Below, piece after piece: positions 13,978 to 16,421 of a DNA stretch of 16,421 nucleotides. Origin of the DNA: an uncultured Phascolarctobacterium sp. (GTDB lineage Bacteria; Bacillota; Negativicutes; Acidaminococcales; Acidaminococcaceae); NCBI GenBank assembly GCA_905207485.1, contig CAJLLL010000044.1, forward strand, positions 1-16,421, in the 5' to 3' direction. The translations under genes and the position numbers were made by a program. The notes under the pieces are model-generated. The model saw only the letters and a list, made by a program, of their open reading frames with translations, searched no databases and was not told the origin of the DNA. Positions within the stretch are counted from its first letter, which is position 1. Every line of letters begins with the position of its first letter.

Positions 13978-15976
13978 CAAACCATATTTCCAGTTTGCTT
14001 CCTTCTGCGGCAACCGTACCCGGCGGCAGCGATTGTTTTTTGGCCCTGCCGCTGCCGTAAGGCACCAGCACCAGATGGCCGCGCTGCACAAGTTCGGCTG
14101 TCTGCCGCATATCAAGCCCTGTAAAATCCGGTATTTTCACTTTGCCGTCCGGTAAAAATTCCATTACCGGCACTTTGGCTGCCTTGCTTTTGGCGGAGCC
14201 GTCTTCCTCAAAAGAGGGCAAGCCTTCGTGCGTGCTGGGCTGCACGCCTTTGGCAACCAGAATCTGCTGCAAAGTATCTTTAAACACCGGCGCAGAAACC
14301 TGCGAACCGTAAAACGCGCCCTGAGGCGTATCAAGCATTACCAGCATTGCATACTGCGGATTGCCGGCCGGCACAAAACCAACGAAAGAAGCTATGTATT
14401 CACCCGGAGCATAACCGCCCTGCTCTGCCAGTTTTTCGGCCGTGCCGGTTTTGCCGGCAATCTGGTAGCCTGCAATATGCGCCGGCTTGCCGCCGCCTTC
14501 GCTGACAACTTTTTCCATCATCATGCGCATCTGGCTGGCAACGTTTTCGCTGATAACGCGGCGTACCACATGTTTTTCGCCCTGACGCAGCACACGCCCG
14601 TCGGGCATCACAATTTTATCAATAATATACGGTTCAAGCAGTTCGCCGCCGTTGGCAATGGCACAGATAGCGCGCAGCATTTGCAGCGGCGTTACGGCAA
14701 TGCCCTGCCCAATCGCCATTGTAGCAATATCCGGTTCGTACATATCTTCCGGGTTGTACAAAATGCCGCTTTCCTCACCGGGCAGTTCTATGCCGGTAGG
14801 CTTGCCGAAGCCGAATTTCTTGCTGTAATCAATCATCTGGTTGGCGCCAAGCTGCATGCCAAGCTGCACCATGCCTGTATTGATGGAGTATTTGATAATA
14901 TCCTCAAACGGCACATAGCCGCGGCCTTCGTTATCCCAGTTGCTGATAACGCGGTCGGCAATTTTTATGCTGCCGCGGTCTTCAAACACCGTCTGAGGGG
15001 TGATGATGTTTTCACTAAGCCCCATGCAGCCCACAATCGGTTTAAAAACGGAGCCCGGTTCATAAATAATGGAAATAGCGCGGTTGGTCCACGTATTTAC
15101 CGGATACTCGCCAAAATTGTTGGGGTCAAAAGTCGGGCGTGAGGCCATGCCCAGCACCGCGCCTGTATGCGGGTCCATTAAAATGGCTGCCGCCGCTTTG
15201 GATTTTGTTTCTTCCATGGCACGGTCCAGCGCATCTTCCAGCACAAACTGAATTTTGCTGTCTATGGTAAGGTACACGGTAGGCATATTCTGCGGGCGTG
15301 TAGCATTCATGCCCGATTCGCCCATCGGCCTGCCGAGCGCGTCCACCATTTCTTCCTGCTGCGTTGCCGCGCCCTTTATTACGGAATCGAGCGCCAGTTC
15401 AATGCCGGCAAGCCCTTTGTCATCCGTGCCTACAAAACCGAGAATCTGCGCTGCCATAGTCTTTTTGGTATAATAACGCTTGCTTTCTTCCAAAAAGTGC
15501 AGCCCGGGAATTTTGTTTTCCTTTATAATGCGCGTTACCTCGTCCGCCTCTTTCGGGGATAAGGTGCGTTTAATCCATATAAAACGTGCTTCGGTTGTAA
15601 AATCGCTGTACAGGCTTTCGGCGCTGATGCCTAAAGGCGCCGCCAGCAAATCTGCCGCCAGTCGCTTAACATTGCGCCCTGTTTTGGCTGCTGCGCTGCC
15701 GGGACGGTCTTCCATTTCCACCGGGTCAACATACAGCGACTTTGCCATAATGCTTACGGCAAGTTCTTCGCCGTTGCAGTCTACAATAGCGCCGCGGGGC
15801 GAATACATAACGTCAGTGCCCATTGCCTGCGCCATTGATTGCTTGCCAAGCGCTTCGCCGCGCACAACCTGCAGCCATACCAAACGGCCTATAACCACCG
15901 CAAACACTGCAAATATCAGCGCAAATAAACCGAAAAAGCGTTTTTTGCTGCTAAAAAAGCTAAACTGTTTTTTCAT
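13973..15976 (-). CDS. class B penicillin-binding protein (FtsI/SpoVD-like) with C-terminal PASTA domain
   Basis: A 667-residue transpeptidase anchored by one N-terminal membrane helix (about 15-34). A PBP dimerisation domain (about 55-215) precedes the periplasmic transpeptidase domain. All three catalytic motifs are present: S309-VFK in EPGSVFKP, SIN at 364-366, and KTGT at 509-512. One PASTA domain (about 612-667; KIPDFTGL then GTVAAEGSKLEIWFE) ends the protein. It cross-links peptidoglycan with a SEDS glycosyltransferase partner. ATG 15976 overlaps the stop of the upstream FtsW/RodA gene as ATGA, with AGGGGG 8 nt upstream, so translation is probably coupled; an in-frame GTG at 15985 is too close to that site. 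The PASTA tail favours a SpoVD/PBP2x-like division role over PBP2/elongation, but this is not certain. Confidence 0.92.
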   Translation of the reverse strand: MKKQFSFFSSKKRFFGLFALIFAVFAVVIGRLVWLQVVRGEALGKQSMAQAMGTDVMYSPRGAIVDCNGEELAVSIMAKSLYVDPVEMEDRPGSAAAKTGRNVKRLAADLLAAPLGISAESLYSDFTTEARFIWIKRTLSPKEADEVTRIIKENKIPGLHFLEESKRYYTKKTMAAQILGFVGTDDKGLAGIELALDSVIKGAATQQEEMVDALGRPMGESGMNATRPQNMPTVYLTIDSKIQFVLEDALDRAMEETKSKAAAAILMDPHTGAVLGMASRPTFDPNNFGEYPVNTWTNRAISIIYEPGSVFKPIVGCMGLSENIITPQTVFEDRGSIKIADRVISNWDNEGRGYVPFEDIIKYSINTGMVQLGMQLGANQMIDYSKKFGFGKPTGIELPGEESGILYNPEDMYEPDIATMAIGQGIAVTPLQMLRAICAIANGGELLEPYIIDKIVMPDGRVLRQGEKHVVRRVISENVASQMRMMMEKVVSEGGGKPAHIAGYQIAGKTGTAEKLAEQGGYAPGEYIASFVGFVPAGNPQYAMLVMLDTPQGAFYGSQVSAPVFKDTLQQILVAKGVQPSTHEGLPSFEEDGSAKSKAAKVPVMEFLPDGKVKIPDFTGLDMRQTAELVQRGHLVLVPYGSGRAKKQSLPPGTVAAEGSKLEIWFE

Positions 15977-16421
15977 TTGCGCCACCCCCTGTTTCTCAGG
16001 GCAGTTGTGGGCATAATCGGCGGCATGCCTGCATCACGCAGCATCTCCTCGCGTTTTTCGCGCTTAACTTCCGCCTTGTAAACGGAAAGCGCAAGCCCCA
16101 GCGCCGTAAGCGATACCACCATAGAAGTGCCGCCGTAACTTATAAACGAAAGCGGCACGCCGATAACCGGCAGACAGCCGCATACCATCAGCATATTGGC
16201 CGCAGCCTGCCCCACAACCAGAAGCGTTACGCCGCTGATAAGCATAAAACCTTCTTCATCACGGCAGGCAGCCGCCATTTTAAACAGCGCAATGCCTAAA
16301 AGCGCAAACAAAAATATCAAAAACAGTGCGCCGATAAGTCCCCATTCCTGGCAGTAAATGGCAAAGGCAAAGTCAGTATGCGCTTCCGGCAGATAAAAGA
16401 ATTTGCCGCTGCCCTGCCCCC
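15973..16421 (-). CDS. FtsW/RodA/SpoVE (SEDS) glycosyltransferase, C-terminal part
   Basis: The last 149 codons of a SEDS-family polytopic membrane protein, running off the right edge. The in-frame translation starts GQGSGKFFYLPEAHTDFAFA, the family loop containing the LPEAHTDF motif, and later has PVIGVPLSFISYGGTSM, the conserved block before the last helix. These proteins polymerise lipid II into glycan strands with a cognate class B PBP, which is the next gene. A TTG at 16320 could be read as a start, but the conserved upstream residues show that the gene extends past it. The usual GEELG after the loop is CQEWG here. FtsW, RodA and SpoVE cannot be told apart from this fragment. Confidence 0.92.
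   Translation of the reverse strand, partial: GQGSGKFFYLPEAHTDFAFAIYCQEWGLIGALFLIFLFALLGIALFKMAAACRDEEGFMLISGVTLLVVGQAAANMLMVCGCLPVIGVPLSFISYGGTSMVVSLTALGLALSVYKAEVKREKREEMLRDAGMPPIMPTTALRNRGWRK

Noticed and set aside
14228..15142. 304-codon plus-strand open frame opposite the PBP gene
   Set aside because: It lies wholly inside a PBP gene with all catalytic motifs intact. The translation is unlike any family I know and has no supporting start signal.

Overview
The window looks like a chromosome segment from a diderm Firmicute, probably Negativicutes and perhaps an Acidaminococcaceae / Phascolarctobacterium-type gut anaerobe. The placement is inferred from gene content, not from a marker gene. 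Clostridial-style genes (a 2-oxoacid:ferredoxin oxidoreductase ferredoxin subunit, formate-tetrahydrofolate ligase, VanZ, a PASTA-tailed class B PBP beside FtsW/RodA) sit with a classical outer-membrane autotransporter, which only makes sense in a cell with an outer membrane. Thirteen protein genes are supported, two of them cut by the window edges. No rRNA, tRNA, CRISPR array or insertion sequence was seen.

Layout, left to right. (1) 1-195: start of a dicluster ferredoxin subunit (minus), divergent from a TetR-family regulator (plus, 426-1151), with strong promoters for both in the gap. (2) A bidirectional terminator separates tetR from a LysE/EamB-type amino-acid exporter (minus). The exporter is divergent from an XRE-cupin regulator (plus, 2053-2604), whose leader carries a perfect 12-bp inverted repeat. 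(3) A second bidirectional terminator, then a 1409-residue autotransporter (minus, 2802-7031) with a glycine-rich repetitive passenger and an EF-hand/dockerin-like loop just after the signal peptide. (4) A three-gene minus-strand envelope operon, 10743 to 7339: GtrA-type flippase, diacylglycerol kinase family protein, LtaS-superfamily phosphoglycerol/phosphoethanolamine transferase-like protein, with its own promoter and terminator. (5) A minus-strand run from the right edge to 10927: FtsW/RodA (partial), class B PBP (ATGA overlap), then fhs, folD and vanZ, ended by a terminator.

How the genes fit together. Most of the window is envelope biology: septal or elongation peptidoglycan synthesis (FtsW/RodA + PBP), lipid and glycan decoration (GtrA, DAG kinase, LtaS-like enzyme) and a surface protein. 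In the central operon an LtaS-type enzyme acting on a phosphoglycerolipid would release diacylglycerol, which the neighbouring lipid kinase could rephosphorylate. Fhs and FolD form a C1-folate pair, but this FolD lacks several hallmark active-site residues, including the catalytic Lys and Gln. That suggests a dehydrogenase-only or otherwise altered enzyme.

Most notable for follow-up: the atypical FolD, the EF-hand-bearing autotransporter with its own palindromic operator candidate, the gtrA-dgk-ltaS-like operon in a diderm, the perfect inverted repeat in front of the XRE-cupin gene, and a structured fhs leader with two alternative pairing partners.
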